Positions 23,786 to 34,196 of a stretch of 64,000 nt of DNA are shown here, in pieces; position 1 is the stretch's first letter, and each line of letters opens with the position of its first letter. The notes below the pieces were generated by a model. The model was not told the origin of the DNA. It saw only the letters and a program-made list of their open reading frames with translations, and ran no database searches. A program made the translations under genes and the position numbers. Origin of the DNA: Pholiota molesta (taxonomy: Eukaryota > Basidiomycota > Agaricomycetes > Agaricales > Strophariaceae); contig JACGCK010000026.1 of assembly GCA_014925825.1 (NCBI GenBank), positions 347,886-411,885 of the forward strand, written 5' to 3'.

Positions 23786-23875
23786 TATGCGACCCGTATG
23801 CGACCCGTATACGACCCGTATGCGACCATTTGCGACCCGTATGCGACCATTTGCGACCAGTGTGCGACCAGTATG
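23786..23875. repeat. 11-bp minisatellite TATGCGACCCG
   Basis: About eight tandem units of 10-11 bp alternating between TATGCGACCCG and TTGCGACCAT/G variants. It is in the 760-bp stretch (23,593-24,352) without a confident gene. Confidence 0.85.
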
Positions 23876-24053
23876 TGATAACTGCTTTCCATTTTTGGGT
23901 AGATCTGGATATTTGAATCTGGATCTGATGGCCCGATTAAGGCTGATGTCTGGTCGCTCCGATGGCCTAGTATAAGCAGCCCGTCTAGAAAGGTCGTTCA
24001 TTCTTACCCCCCATAACCTCTAAGAAAATCTACCAACCATACGTGAGTACGCG

Positions 24054-24250
24054 GTGCAGGCGAGTCTACCCCGACACCCTGGCCGTGCGCCTCACATTCT
24101 ATTCTACAATTATGCTATTCTACGATTTCTGCAGTGCAGGCGAGTCCACACAGACACCCTGGCTGTTCCGCACATTTCTATTATTTTGTAAATTATTTCG
24201 TTTCATGGTGCAGGCGAGTCTACCAAGACACCCTGGCTGTGCACATTTTA
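24054..24250 (+). repeat. Three tandem copies of a ~77-bp exon-like unit
   Basis: Units start at 24,054, 24,134 and 24,208, each opening GTGCAGGCGAGTC and containing GACACCCTGGC, followed by diverged pyrimidine-rich sequence. Unit 1 is preceded by a GTGAGT at 24,043. It lies 100 bp upstream of the first TET/JBP coding exon, so it could be a 5' UTR or intron repeat. Confidence 0.65.
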
Positions 24251-24352
24251 TTTGTCTGGTCTTGTGCGGCGCTTCCTACCCATCCCTCTCATCCTTCTTG
24301 TCTTCGCATTGGCTGACATATGTTCTAGTGACCAAACTGGTGTCTTTGCAAT

Positions 24353-26062
24353 ATGGAAGGCGGTATACGACGTGTTGTGAGTTTCTATTCTACTCCCCCC
24401 CCTTAGGCCATTTCTAATATATATTTCCAGACACGCCGTGGTACTTCATACGGGGACTACGTCCTTGGATTGCGTGACGCGTCCACAATCGGGCTCAACA
24501 ACTATACGGCATTCAGTGTCCACATGGCCCCCCTGTTCCGAAATGCTTTGGCGTTAGCGGAGCAGTGCGCTGATGGTGCTACGCTCGATGACGAGGATAC
24601 TGCTGTGGAAGACGCCCCTCCACGGCGAATGTCACCCCGCATATCTCAGCACTCTCATCCGTCGGCGCGCTCATACACTGTCGCGCGACCCGGAAAAATC
24701 GAGAAGGCGCGGGATAAGGATCGTTCCAAAGCTCGCCGCCGCAAGCTCGCCGCTGCTCCCGCCAAGGTGCCTGCTCATCGTCCAAGACTCAAGGCACTCA
24801 AGAAGTACCGTGATACCCCTGCTCAGAAGGCTAAGACACCCTTGGAATCGCGCAAACTTCCTGCGGGTAGCTGGATTGGTCGTCGCTCCCTTCATGTTCC
24901 GCCTAAGACTTGGACGCTGGCCGAGTTGTTGGCCTTGGACATGGAGCTGGTTCGTTGGGATGGACGGTGAGTTCTTCAAAACCTATATATTTAACTGCTA
25001 CTCATACATATACCTATTTACTCAGCACGTCTCAGATGTATACGGATTCTGAGGGTCGAGGGCTGGTGTTCCTCGTAGGCCAGCCCTCCGATCCATCTTG
25101 GACCCAGTCCATTCGCAATGCGTCATCTGTTATGACCCAGGCGCGGATCGAAGCCAAGCGCAGCGGCGGGTTTTCTGTTTCTTCAAAGAAGGATCCATTC
25201 CACCACCGCCGCGGGGATTACTACGCAGTCCCGTCGGGCGTATCGTTTGGGGGGGGATCATTGGTTCGCCACCTTAATTGATATCACGCTGTGTTGACTA
25301 ACGGCTTATTTGCATATTCAAGCACCCAGGTAACTTGAAGATCCCCGGCAGACTTTCTGGCACTGTTCAATCACTTTGCGAGCATGACGATATCAAGCGC
25401 ATAGCCGGGTTTCAAAGTGGTACGTTTGAGATAATATTTTCTGTGGTATTGCTTCTGATTTCGATTTTTGTTCTGAAGGCGCGTTCGCGTTCTATGCGCC
25501 CAAACTCTACAACGTGTATCGATCCTACCTGTCCCAACTCTACGACCACTCCCCGCACCTGCGCCCCAATTTCCCATCATGCAGCATCTTCCCCGCTTGT
25601 ACATTCAATCTCGGACCGGGAACAGCTACCATGGATCACACCGATTTCAACAATGTCGCATATGGGCTGTGCGGGATCACCGCACTTGGGAATTTCGATC
25701 CAACACTTGGCGGTCATCTGGTACTGTTTGACCTTGGCTTGGTAATTGAGTTCCCTCCTGGTTCAACTGTCTTAATCCCTTCTAGCGTGCTTCGTCACGG
25801 TAACACCCCTGTTGTGGGCGAAGGCGTTCAGAGAATGTCATTCACACAGTACTGCGCAGGAGGTTTGTTTAGATGGGTAGATTATGGATTTCAAACCGGT
25901 GTGACTCTCAATCAAACTGCGATGGGTAGGCAGAAGAAGAAAGCTCTCGATGGAAAATTGGAAGAGCGGATCGAAGCAGCGCTAGGCCTCTTTTCAACCG
26001 CATCCAGCCTTCCTGAAGATCGCGCAGTCATTTTTGGTAGAAAGACGTTCCGTACGACATAG
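24353..26062 (+). CDS. TET/JBP-family 5-methylcytosine dioxygenase
   Basis: Fe(II)/2-oxoglutarate oxygenase of the TET/JBP family, which oxidises 5-methylcytosine (or thymine in JBP) in nuclear DNA. Five exons (24,353-24,376, 24,431-24,966, 25,026-25,263, 25,323-25,419, 25,479-26,062) give 1,479 nt, 492 aa plus stop, uninterrupted. The N-terminal 170 residues are basic and probably disordered. The C-terminal half is the catalytic double-stranded beta helix. It carries the iron ligands HTD (H352, D354) and H405 in SSVLRHGNTPV, with R417 in QRMSFTQY as the likely 2-oxoglutarate salt bridge. DYYAVPSGVSFGGG and GNFDPTLGGHLVLFDL are family-like surroundings. The start at 24,353 is the weakest point; the first exon is only 8 codons and an upstream start is possible. 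All catalytic residues appear present. It lies directly upstream of a KDZ transposase, the arrangement reported for expanded fungal TET/JBP genes. Confidence 0.85.
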
Positions 26063-26520
26063 ATCACATGTATGGCATATTTTTTAATCAATCAACGAAC
26101 TTCCACTCTCTGTATCAATCAAGCAATGAAATTCTGCTATCTGTATCAATCATTGAAATTCAAAAGCCAAAGAGCACATGTGCAAAGTGTGGAGCAATAC
26201 TGATAAGCGTTTGGAGCCTTCGTCCAGCTTCGTCCGTCCAAAGTCACAGGATATCCATATTTCAAATATGCACATATGCCATGCGGTGCATTGATACATC
26301 ACACAAGTCCTAACTTCTAAGCTTAGGACACTTAGCATCTGATCCTTTGCTGGGACATGGCACACTCTGTTTGAAGTATTATGTTTATTTATTTATTATG
26401 CGTCAATGTGTGCTGTTCCCAACTATGTACAGCATTTTAATAGACATGGACCTATATGGTCCGATTTTGGCAATACGATCATGATCAACAGGTACGAGTG
26501 ATTAAATAAGGTTGCCGAAC

Positions 26521-26633
26521 CATTGATTGATGGAAGTGTATCATATGTATGCAATCAGAGATATTATTAGGATCGAACATTGATTGATGGAAGTGTATCA
26601 TATGTATGCAATCAGAGATATTATTAGGATCGA
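26521..26633. repeat. 57-bp tandem duplication
   Basis: Two near-identical units starting at 26,521 and 26,578 (CATTGATTGATGGAAGTGTA...). They lie in the 650-bp gap between the TET/JBP gene and the transposase start at 26,717, in its probable 5' region. Nothing else is recognisable in 26,063-26,716. Confidence 0.9.
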
Positions 26634-26716
26634 GATCTAGATACCTCACCATTTGCGCATGTAAATATCGTCCTTTATTTGATAGCTGTCTGAGAACACC
26701 TTCCAGTACAACCGAC

Positions 26717-28838
26717 ATGGCAAAACGACGACGTAGATCAAACACTGGCAATGGACGTATGATCGCCATTCCAGACGAGGACGACGAGTTACCTGGCACA
26801 GCATCCATCCCAGTCCTGTCAACAACCTTTAGCATGGGGCCAAGCGGGCGAATTGGATATCGTTCCCATAGAGTCGAGATTGAGGAGGATTTGACTGATG
26901 CTCATCCTCAGAATTTTGACACATTTGATGACGCATATGGCCCAACATATCCATCAGCCGCTCCACTTTGGGAGCCAGAGGCAGATGATGCGATTGATCC
27001 TGCATACGCAGAGCATCTGGAGGAAACCAGTCTACCAAAATCTCTCCGTAGGCAGCGTAGAGGGGTATGTTTAATCTTACACATTTGTGCGAATACTAAC
27101 ATTGCGCGGGTAGGATTATCCTATGCAACAGTGGCTTTTGGATCGCGAAGTGTATCTTGCCGAGTTCCTACGCTTAGAAAGCTGGGAACATGCGTACCAA
27201 CCTGCCGCGAATGTGGTGGCGGAAGTGACCCACTGTACCGATGTCTAGATTGTGATGGTCGGGACCTTTTCTGTGCTGCTTGCCTTCTTCGTTCGCACTG
27301 TCAGAATGGCTTGCATCGTATTGAGGTGAGTACGCCCTCTCCTTCAACATTTATTTATTTCTGACTACGAGCGTGTAGGTCTGGAGCGGAGAGGGCTACT
27401 TCAGTACGACTAGCTTGCGAGCGCTTGGGTTCTCCTTCCAGCTTGGTCACCCACTTGGCGAACCGTGTCATTTCCCTGTGCGCTCTTCCCACAGCACCTT
27501 CACTGTCATTGATACAAACGGCATACACGAAGTTACCCTAAATTACTGCGGGTGTGGTACCCCTGCGCCCCATTTTGTCCAACTACTTCGGTTCGGCTGG
27601 TTCCCATCGACTGTAGGATTTCCTCGCTCTGCGGCCACTCTACGCGTTCTCAGAACGTTTCAAATCCTGTCTTTCGAATCCAAATCATCAGCCTTTGAAT
27701 ATTATCAGTCTTTGGCAAGACTTTCTGATAATACTGGAACGACCGCAGTACCTGTAAGCAATTCCTTTATTCAAGATATTTATTTGACTGATTTATTTAG
27801 GATCGTTACCGTGCATTTATGAGGATGGTGCGACAGTACCGACATATCAAGATGCTCAAGCGGGCTGGACGGGGACACGAGCCATCTGGAGCAGCAGGTA
27901 CACATCCACGTGAATGCGCCGTTCTCTGTCCTGCTTGCCCACAGCCGGGAGTCAATCTTGACAGCAACTGGAAGGATGCTCCGCCAGAGAAGAGGTGAGT
28001 ATAATCCAATTTTATCGTCGACTTTTACTAATACATGCACTAGATATCTCTACACCTTGTTTCTTGGAATGGACGCCAATTTTCGACTCAAGCGGAAAAT
28101 GGTCAGCAATAACGCCACCGATCCCAGTCTGAGCAACGGATGGGCATACTTTGTCCAGGAGAATGAGTTCAAGGAGTTCCTGAATGCATTTGGAACGCTG
28201 GTGATTCAGGATGTAAGTAACAAATCAACTTGTAAATAATCATCGTGATTGATTAGTATTTTATCCAAATTTTATCAGCCCAGCACTTGCTCGAATCATA
28301 ACGCCGTTAACAAAGAGAGGGGGAAGGATGGGCTGGCAGCATCTGGTGTTGGCACGGTGGATTGTATTCGCCACGATATAAAGTGTCTATGTTATATATC
28401 TTATTTACATAGATAACATTGCTGATAAACCGTATCTTAGCTATATAAATATGGATTACCTGTTTTGTTCGAGCGTAGAGCTGGAGGAGCATGTTGAGGT
28501 GGTAATATCATATGATATCGCATGTCAATGGAGTATTAATCTTTGGAAATGCCTTGAAACCTACCCATCATGGATGCGCGTCAATCATGATGGTGCAACC
28601 TCCTATCGATTCCTAGTCCCCAAGTTCCATCTTCCGGCTCACGTACAGAAATGCCAGACTAAATATTCATTCAATTTCAATCCTAAGGTCGGCCGGACGG
28701 ATGGTGAAGGTGTGGAACGTGGATGGGCCCACATCAATCCTGTTGCTTCAAGCACTCGTGAAATGGGCCCAGGGGCGCGTCGCGATACTCTTGATGATCA
28801 TTTTAGTGACTGGAACTGGAAAAAAATAACAAAGCTCC
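26717..28838 (+). pseudogene. KDZ transposase with CxC2 zinc cluster, 5' part
   Basis: Exons at 26,717-27,064, 27,114-27,325, 27,379-27,753, 27,801-27,994, 28,044-28,212, 28,279-~28,374 and about 28,450-28,838. The N-terminal region leads to the Cys-rich CxC2 cluster (CRECGGG, YRCLDC, FCAACL), then LHRIEVWSGEGYF. The transposase core has GMDANFRLKRK, GVGTVDCIRH, NMDYLFCSS, VISYDIACQW, PKFHLPAHVQKC and DGEGVERGWAHINP, the hallmarks of KDZ. The second exon needs a frame change near 27,190 to join the DYPMQQWLLDRE half to the Cys cluster, and its length (212) is not a multiple of three. Sequence between RHD (28,374) and NMDYLF is AT-rich and lacks the usual connecting residues. The coding region then enters an intron (donor GTGCGT at 28,839) that carries the Copia pair, and resumes at 38,924. 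Confidence 0.85.
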
Positions 28839-28857
28839 GTGCGTCATTTATGTATCT

Positions 28858-28862
28858 CGCTC
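28858..28862 (+). repeat. Target-site duplication CGCTC (left) of Copia insertion
   Basis: CGCTC directly before the LTR start TGTGAAAGG at 28,863; the second copy is 38,887-38,891 directly after the element's last base. Confidence 0.9.
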
Positions 28863-29011
28863 TGTGAAAGGTGGCGAGTTCGGGACGGTACGAGACACCT
28901 GCTGGGTGAGTTTCGCCGTCTCAGTGTATCAGACAGAGTGGCAATGAATGCCTGGAGTCCGAAGTGAGTAACTGAGTATATTGAGAGGGAATAGGACTAG
29001 CTACTTGCCTG

Positions 29012-29274
29012 TGTTAGAGTTGCCTGTTTCAGTCTCAGCTGATGTGGTCACATGTGATCACATGACACACATGTATATAGCTGTAGAACGATGTCTGGAG
29101 TCCTTAGTTACTCACTTCGGACTCCAGGCAAGTAGATAGCTCTGTTCCTCCTCAATACACTTCAGTTACTCACTTCGGACTCCAGGCTCTCATAGCCGCT
29201 CTGTCTGATACACTGAGACGGCGAAACTCACCCAGCAGGTGTCTCGTACCGTCCCGAACTCGCCACCTCTCACA
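29012..29274 (+). repeat. 5' LTR of plus Copia copy
   Basis: 263 bp from TGTTAGAGTTGCC to CACCTCTCACA, with TG...CA ends. It contains repeated GACTCCAGG/CCTGGAGTC inverted motifs. Adjacent GGTTATGGGCCC could pair with the anticodon stem-loop region of initiator tRNA-Met, as in the half-tRNA priming known for Copia elements. Confidence 0.93.
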
Positions 29275-29479
29275 GGTTATGGGCCCCGCGCACACAGCGC
29301 TTTAAACTCGTTTTCCAACCACAGTCTCAACTTTCCATTTCCACACTCTCGCTCGTTTCGCTCCTACTCGACGCACCGTTGCTCCTACTGCCACGTCATC
29401 GCGTCAGAACGTTCGTCGCACACCCCCACGCATCCTCTCTCACCGCCGCCACGTCATCTCGTTTCGTTCTTGCTCTATC

Positions 29480-32400
29480 ATGGCTTCTTCCTCTCTCCCC
29501 ACCTTTGCCAAACTCAATGCCTCCAACTACCCAACTTGGTGTGGTGAAATGCAGGCTTGGCTACGCTCCCAGGGCGTTTGGCGCATCGTTTCCGGTCAAT
29601 CCAAGGCCCCCACGGTCTCGTCGCCTCCCAAGGACGGAGAAGAGACTGCACTCGACGCCTGGTACCTCAAATCGGACAAGGCAGCTGGCTACATCTATCT
29701 GGCAGTGGATGAGAACCAGAAGATCCACTTTGCGACGATTTCGGACGATCCAGTGAAGATGTGGGCTGCCCTGGCTGCTGTACACCTCCAGAAACGTCCT
29801 GGTGCACGCTTCAATGCCTATGACGACCTCTTTTCGATCAGGAAGCAGGAAGACGAGACTCTGCAGTCTCTTATGAACAGGGTGGACACAGCTATCAACC
29901 GCATTCAGGACCTTCGGCCTAAGGACTTCACCCTCTCCAGTCTAGATGATGAGCTGGCAAGCATGACACACATTAGAGCGCTTCCAGACGAGTTCAGCGC
30001 ATTCGCATCGTCTCTGCTGCTGCTGGACAAGCTCGAGAAGTCCACCATCCATCAGGCCTTCGTTACAGAGGAGTCCCAACGTCGCCATCGCGCCTCTGTC
30101 ACTCCCAACGTCTCCTCTGCCCTTGCTGCATCGTCCTCGTCCTCTACAGCCTCCTCCACGCCCGAATGCACGTTCTGCGGCGTCAAATGGCACATCGAAG
30201 CGAACTGCAAGAAGTACCTCAAGTTCAAGGAAGATGCACGCGAAGAGGTCCGTCTCAACCGCTCCAAACCCAAGGGGCACAAAGCGAGGCAAGCGGAGCA
30301 AACAACGCCGGAGTTCGCTGGAAATGCAAGTGCACTGTCAACTTTCGATCCTACCACTCTCCAGAGCGACGCTGACTTCCATTGGCTCGCAGACACAGGC
30401 GCCACTAGTCATATGACGCCGCATCGCGCCTGGATGCGCAATTACACGCCCCACATCGTCCCAATCAAGCTAGCAGACCACACCATCATCTACTCAGCTG
30501 GCATGGGGAGTGTAGTGATTCATCCGGTCATAAAGGGTCAGGAAGCGCGTCCTGTAGAGCTTACTCGTGTACTGCATGTTCCCCAACTCCGCAACAATCT
30601 ATTGGCTTGTTTATACCTCACTAAACGCAAAGGGATCCGCTTGGAAGTCGATGACAGCACCATGTTCTTCAAACGTGACAGAACGACGCTCTTTACAGCT
30701 ACTGTCAACTCCCAGAACTGCGGTATCCTGGACGCTTCAACTGAGCCAGTTTCAGAGTATGCGAACGCAGCCTCAACTCTTCCAATGGACATCACACTTT
30801 GGCATCGTCGTTGCGCGCACCACAGCCATGCTACAATCAGGAAATTGATACAGGGCGATCTCGTCACTGGTCTTGTCGTCTCGTCGAAAGATGAACCCGA
30901 CCCGATTTGCGAGGCATGCTTGGCAGGCAAAATGACCTCTGCACCATTTCCCAGCTCAACTAGACAATCCCTTGCACCACTTGAACTCATCCACTCTGAC
31001 CTTCATGGACCTCTTCCTGTCCCCAGTCCGGAAGGATATCGCTATTGGATCACATTCCTGGATGACCGCACCAAGCTGCATGCTGTACACTTCCTAAAAC
31101 GCAAAAGCGACGCATTTGATGCGTTTAAGACGTTCAAGGCCTATGCAGAGAACCAGGTCAATGCGAAAATCAAGGCTCTGCAGGATGACAAGGGTGGAGA
31201 GTACATGTCCAATGCTTTCCTCAAATTCACTGATCAGTGCGGTATTACACGACGCCACAGCACCAGGAATCGCCCCCAGCAGAACGGAGTTGCAGAGCGT
31301 GCTAATCACACCATTTCTGACCATGCTACAGCCATGCTCAACGAATCCAACCTCCCTGCTTCGTTCTGGGCCTATGCAGTCGCTGCCTATGTCCATGTCT
31401 GGAACCGCCTCCCTACATCGCCTCTGCCTGGTACAACACCCTACACTGCTTGGTTCAACAAGAAACCGGACATTAGCCATTTGCGAGTCTTTGGGTGCAC
31501 TGCCTACGTCTATATACAGCGAGATCAGCGCAAATCGCTCCAATCGCACATGGAGAAGTGCATCTTTGTTGGCTATCCATCTGGCTACAAGGGCTGGCAG
31601 TTCTACAATCCGGCCACTAGGAAGCTCATCATCTCAGAACGTGCTATCTTCGACGAAAGGAGCTTTCCAGGCCTCAAGTGTATGTCTCCAGTCGACCTGA
31701 CGCCTGTTGGCACTCCTGCGACCTTCCCAGACGTACCAGATTCCGGGGGGGATGACAGCCTCGTTCCTGAGCCCGAAACCGCGCCAATCGAACCAGATGC
31801 ATTACCACAGCCTCTCCTAGCACCCAACGACGTTCCAGCGGATATACCACCACCAGACGAGCCAGCTCCACCCAAACTCGAACAGCTTGCTCCTGACATT
31901 CCACCACACGCTCCTGAACGCGATTCGCCACCTCCTGCACCCGTTCCAGCGCCAGCTCACGCTCCTCGCGCTCCGCATCCACCTAGAGGCACAGCTGAGC
32001 CAGCTCGACGCTCTACTCGCATCCCAAAGCCTCCTAGAGAATGGTGGAAGGTCACTCCGGCTCCTGCTGCTCCTGCGAATGAGAACGACGCTGGCCCTGC
32101 TCTAGACAACGACATGGACGAAATCCAATTTGCTGGAGCTGCCTCGACATCGGATCCACACAACTACAAGCAGGCGCTGAAAAGCGATGATTCGGAACGT
32201 TGGAAAGAAGCCACACTTGCAGAGTACAACACACTTATCCAAAATGGCACTTGGGAGATTGTGGATCTCCCACCAGGTGAAAAGGCCATTGGCTCTAGCT
32301 GGGTCTTTCGCATAAAGACGCATTCTGACGGCTCTATCGAACACTACAAGGCTCGCATTGTCGCCCAAGGCTGCTCGCAACGTCCCGGACGCGACTATCA

Positions 32401-33712
32401 GGAAGTGCACGCGCCGACGCCTCGTCCTGCGACGATACGGATGACGTTTGCGATAGCTGCTGCGGAGGACCTGGAATTGTGCTCTGTCGACGTTTCAGCT
32501 GCTTTCACCAATGGAGACCTTGAGGAATACATCTACATGAGACAGCCTGAAGGATTCCATGAAGGCGCTCCCAACAAGGTCTGCAGGTTCCGGAAATCGC
32601 TCTATGGTCTCAAGCAGTCAGCTAGACAGTGGAACATCAAGCTGCACACTGCCCTCACTCAAATGGGCTTCAAGCGAGTTGAAGCAGACCGGTCTGTCTA
32701 CATTTACTCTGATGGTCTTGTTCGCATTTTCGTCCCCATCTACATCGATGATATCACCTTCGCTTGCAAGGACGCTGCTGCGATTGACAGGGCGGTTGAG
32801 CAGCTAGCTGGACACTTCAAATGCCGCAATCTCGGACCAACAGAGTTCCTGCTTGGTGTAGGCATCACCAGAGACCGCAAATCGCGCACCATCGCACTCC
32901 ACCAACGCCAATTCATCCTGGACATCCTAGAGCGCTACAACATGACCAACTGTAGTCCTGTTTCGACTCCCATGATTCCTGGCTGCGTTCTAACGAAGGA
33001 AATGGGCGCATTCACTCCAGAAGACGTCGAATTCATGCGCACTGTTCCCTACCTCAGCTGCATCGGTTCCCTCCAGTATCTCGCCTCCATGACTCGCAGT
33101 GACATTGCTCAAGTCGTCGCCTACCTAGCGCGTTTCAACAGCAATCCAGGTCCGAAACACTGGGCAGCAGTCAAACACCTATTGCGCTATCTCAAGGGAA
33201 CGCTAGAGCACAAGCTGCACTACTCAGGCGAGCTGGGTCCGGACATGTTCACCACCTACTGCGACGCATCTCATGGCGATTGCAAAGACACCGGACGCTC
33301 TACAGGTGGTTATGTGACTCTCATGGCTGGTGGTGCGATTGGCTGGAGCAGCAAACTGCAGGGAATCGTCGCTCTCTCCACTACTGAAGCAGAGTTCATT
33401 GCAGCTGTTGAAGCAGGCAAGGAAATCGCTTGGATGCGCAACATTCTGCGCGAATTTGGATACACCATTGGCCAGCCTTCCACTCTCCACATTGACAACC
33501 AATCCGCTATTAGTGTCTCCAAGAATCCTGAGCACCATGGACGCATGAAGCACCTTGATCTGCGCTTCTACTGGCTTCGAGATGCTGTTAACGACAAAAT
33601 CATCCTTCCTTCCTATATCCCTACTGCTGAGCAAGTTGCAGACATTCTCACCAAGGCTCTACCAGCTACCAAAGTCCAATTCTGCAGAGAGCAGATGGGC
33701 ATTTATCCTTAG
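29480..33712 (+). CDS. Copia Gag-Pol polyprotein (plus copy), intact
   Basis: A single uninterrupted 1,410-aa frame, the usual length for fungal Copia. Order: Gag capsid region (FAKLNASNYPTWCGEMQAWL, residues 8-27), zinc knuckle CTFCGVKWHIEANC from residue 230, protease DTGA at 305, and integrase zinc domain from about 442 (HRRCAHH ... CEAC). The integrase core triad is D507, D570 and E606 (35 residues between the last two). RT follows with the polymerase site YIDD at 1088-1091, then RNase H with CDASHGD (D1262), STTEAEF and DNQSA. It functions in the cytoplasm as virus-like particles and in the nucleus for integration. It differs from the sibling at about 23 residues. H954 in EHYKAR and C1001 in ELCSVDV replace Arg in the sibling and may weaken RT. 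Confidence 0.95.
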   Translation: MASSSLPTFAKLNASNYPTWCGEMQAWLRSQGVWRIVSGQSKAPTVSSPPKDGEETALDAWYLKSDKAAGYIYLAVDENQKIHFATISDDPVKMWAALAAVHLQKRPGARFNAYDDLFSIRKQEDETLQSLMNRVDTAINRIQDLRPKDFTLSSLDDELASMTHIRALPDEFSAFASSLLLLDKLEKSTIHQAFVTEESQRRHRASVTPNVSSALAASSSSSTASSTPECTFCGVKWHIEANCKKYLKFKEDAREEVRLNRSKPKGHKARQAEQTTPEFAGNASALSTFDPTTLQSDADFHWLADTGATSHMTPHRAWMRNYTPHIVPIKLADHTIIYSAGMGSVVIHPVIKGQEARPVELTRVLHVPQLRNNLLACLYLTKRKGIRLEVDDSTMFFKRDRTTLFTATVNSQNCGILDASTEPVSEYANAASTLPMDITLWHRRCAHHSHATIRKLIQGDLVTGLVVSSKDEPDPICEACLAGKMTSAPFPSSTRQSLAPLELIHSDLHGPLPVPSPEGYRYWITFLDDRTKLHAVHFLKRKSDAFDAFKTFKAYAENQVNAKIKALQDDKGGEYMSNAFLKFTDQCGITRRHSTRNRPQQNGVAERANHTISDHATAMLNESNLPASFWAYAVAAYVHVWNRLPTSPLPGTTPYTAWFNKKPDISHLRVFGCTAYVYIQRDQRKSLQSHMEKCIFVGYPSGYKGWQFYNPATRKLIISERAIFDERSFPGLKCMSPVDLTPVGTPATFPDVPDSGGDDSLVPEPETAPIEPDALPQPLLAPNDVPADIPPPDEPAPPKLEQLAPDIPPHAPERDSPPPAPVPAPAHAPRAPHPPRGTAEPARRSTRIPKPPREWWKVTPAPAAPANENDAGPALDNDMDEIQFAGAASTSDPHNYKQALKSDDSERWKEATLAEYNTLIQNGTWEIVDLPPGEKAIGSSWVFRIKTHSDGSIEHYKARIVAQGCSQRPGRDYQEVHAPTPRPATIRMTFAIAAAEDLELCSVDVSAAFTNGDLEEYIYMRQPEGFHEGAPNKVCRFRKSLYGLKQSARQWNIKLHTALTQMGFKRVEADRSVYIYSDGLVRIFVPIYIDDITFACKDAAAIDRAVEQLAGHFKCRNLGPTEFLLGVGITRDRKSRTIALHQRQFILDILERYNMTNCSPVSTPMIPGCVLTKEMGAFTPEDVEFMRTVPYLSCIGSLQYLASMTRSDIAQVVAYLARFNSNPGPKHWAAVKHLLRYLKGTLEHKLHYSGELGPDMFTTYCDASHGDCKDTGRSTGGYVTLMAGGAIGWSSKLQGIVALSTTEAEFIAAVEAGKEIAWMRNILREFGYTIGQPSTLHIDNQSAISVSKNPEHHGRMKHLDLRFYWLRDAVNDKIILPSYIPTAEQVADILTKALPATKVQFCREQMGIYP

Positions 33713-33769
33713 AGTATCTTCCTTTCTTTCTTTCTCTTTCTTTCTGAGACTGTTCAGATCATGGGGGGA

Positions 33770-34032
33770 TGTTAGAGTTGCCTGTTTCAGTCTCAGCTGA
33801 TGTGGTCACATGTGATCACATGACACACATGTATATAGCTGTAGAACGATGTCTGGAGTCCTTAGTTACTCACTTCGGACTCCAGGCAAGTAGATAGCTC
33901 TGTTCCTCCTCAATACACTTCAGTTACTCACTTCGGACTCCAGGCTCTCATAGCCGCTCTGTCTGATACACTGAGACGGCGAAACTCACCCAGCAGGTGT
34001 CTCGTACCGTCCCGAACTCGCCACCTCTCACA
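33770..34032 (+). repeat. 3' LTR of plus Copia copy
   Basis: Same 263-bp sequence as the 5' LTR, no difference seen by eye; followed by target duplicate GCCTG. Confidence 0.93.
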
Positions 34033-34037
34033 GCCTG

Positions 34038-34140
34038 GAGTCCGAAGTGAGTAACTAAGGACTCCAGAAGGCGTTCTACAGCTACATACATGTGTGTCAC
34101 ATGACCACATCAGCTGAGACTGAAACAGGCAACTCTAACA
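34038..34140 (-). repeat. Remaining part of 3' LTR of minus Copia copy
   Basis: Together with 28,863-29,011 this rebuilds a 252-bp LTR equal to 38,635-38,886. The plus copy split it after GCCTG. On the minus strand the LTR starts TGTTAGAG at 34,140, preceded by a purine tract at 34,141-34,147. Confidence 0.9.
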
Positions 34141-34196
34141 TCCCCCATGATCTGAACAGTCTCAGAAAGAAAGAGAAAGAAAGAAAGAAAGATACT

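Larger units (their letters stand above)
29012..34032 (+). mobile_element. Copia LTR retrotransposon, plus copy nested in LTR of the other
   Basis: A complete 5,021-bp element with 263-bp LTRs, inserted in the 3' LTR of the minus copy. The 5-bp target duplication GCCTG is at 29,007-29,011 and 34,033-34,037. The LTRs (29,012-29,274 and 33,770-34,032) look identical base for base. The primer-binding site follows at 29,275 (GGTTATGGGCCC) and a purine tract (ATGGGGGGA) precedes the 3' LTR. The polyprotein frame is intact, so the copy is young and potentially active. Confidence 0.95.

Noticed and set aside
23786..24250. CRISPR-like repeat-spacer array
   Set aside because: Units are contiguous tandem repeats without regular unique spacers, and the genome is eukaryotic.
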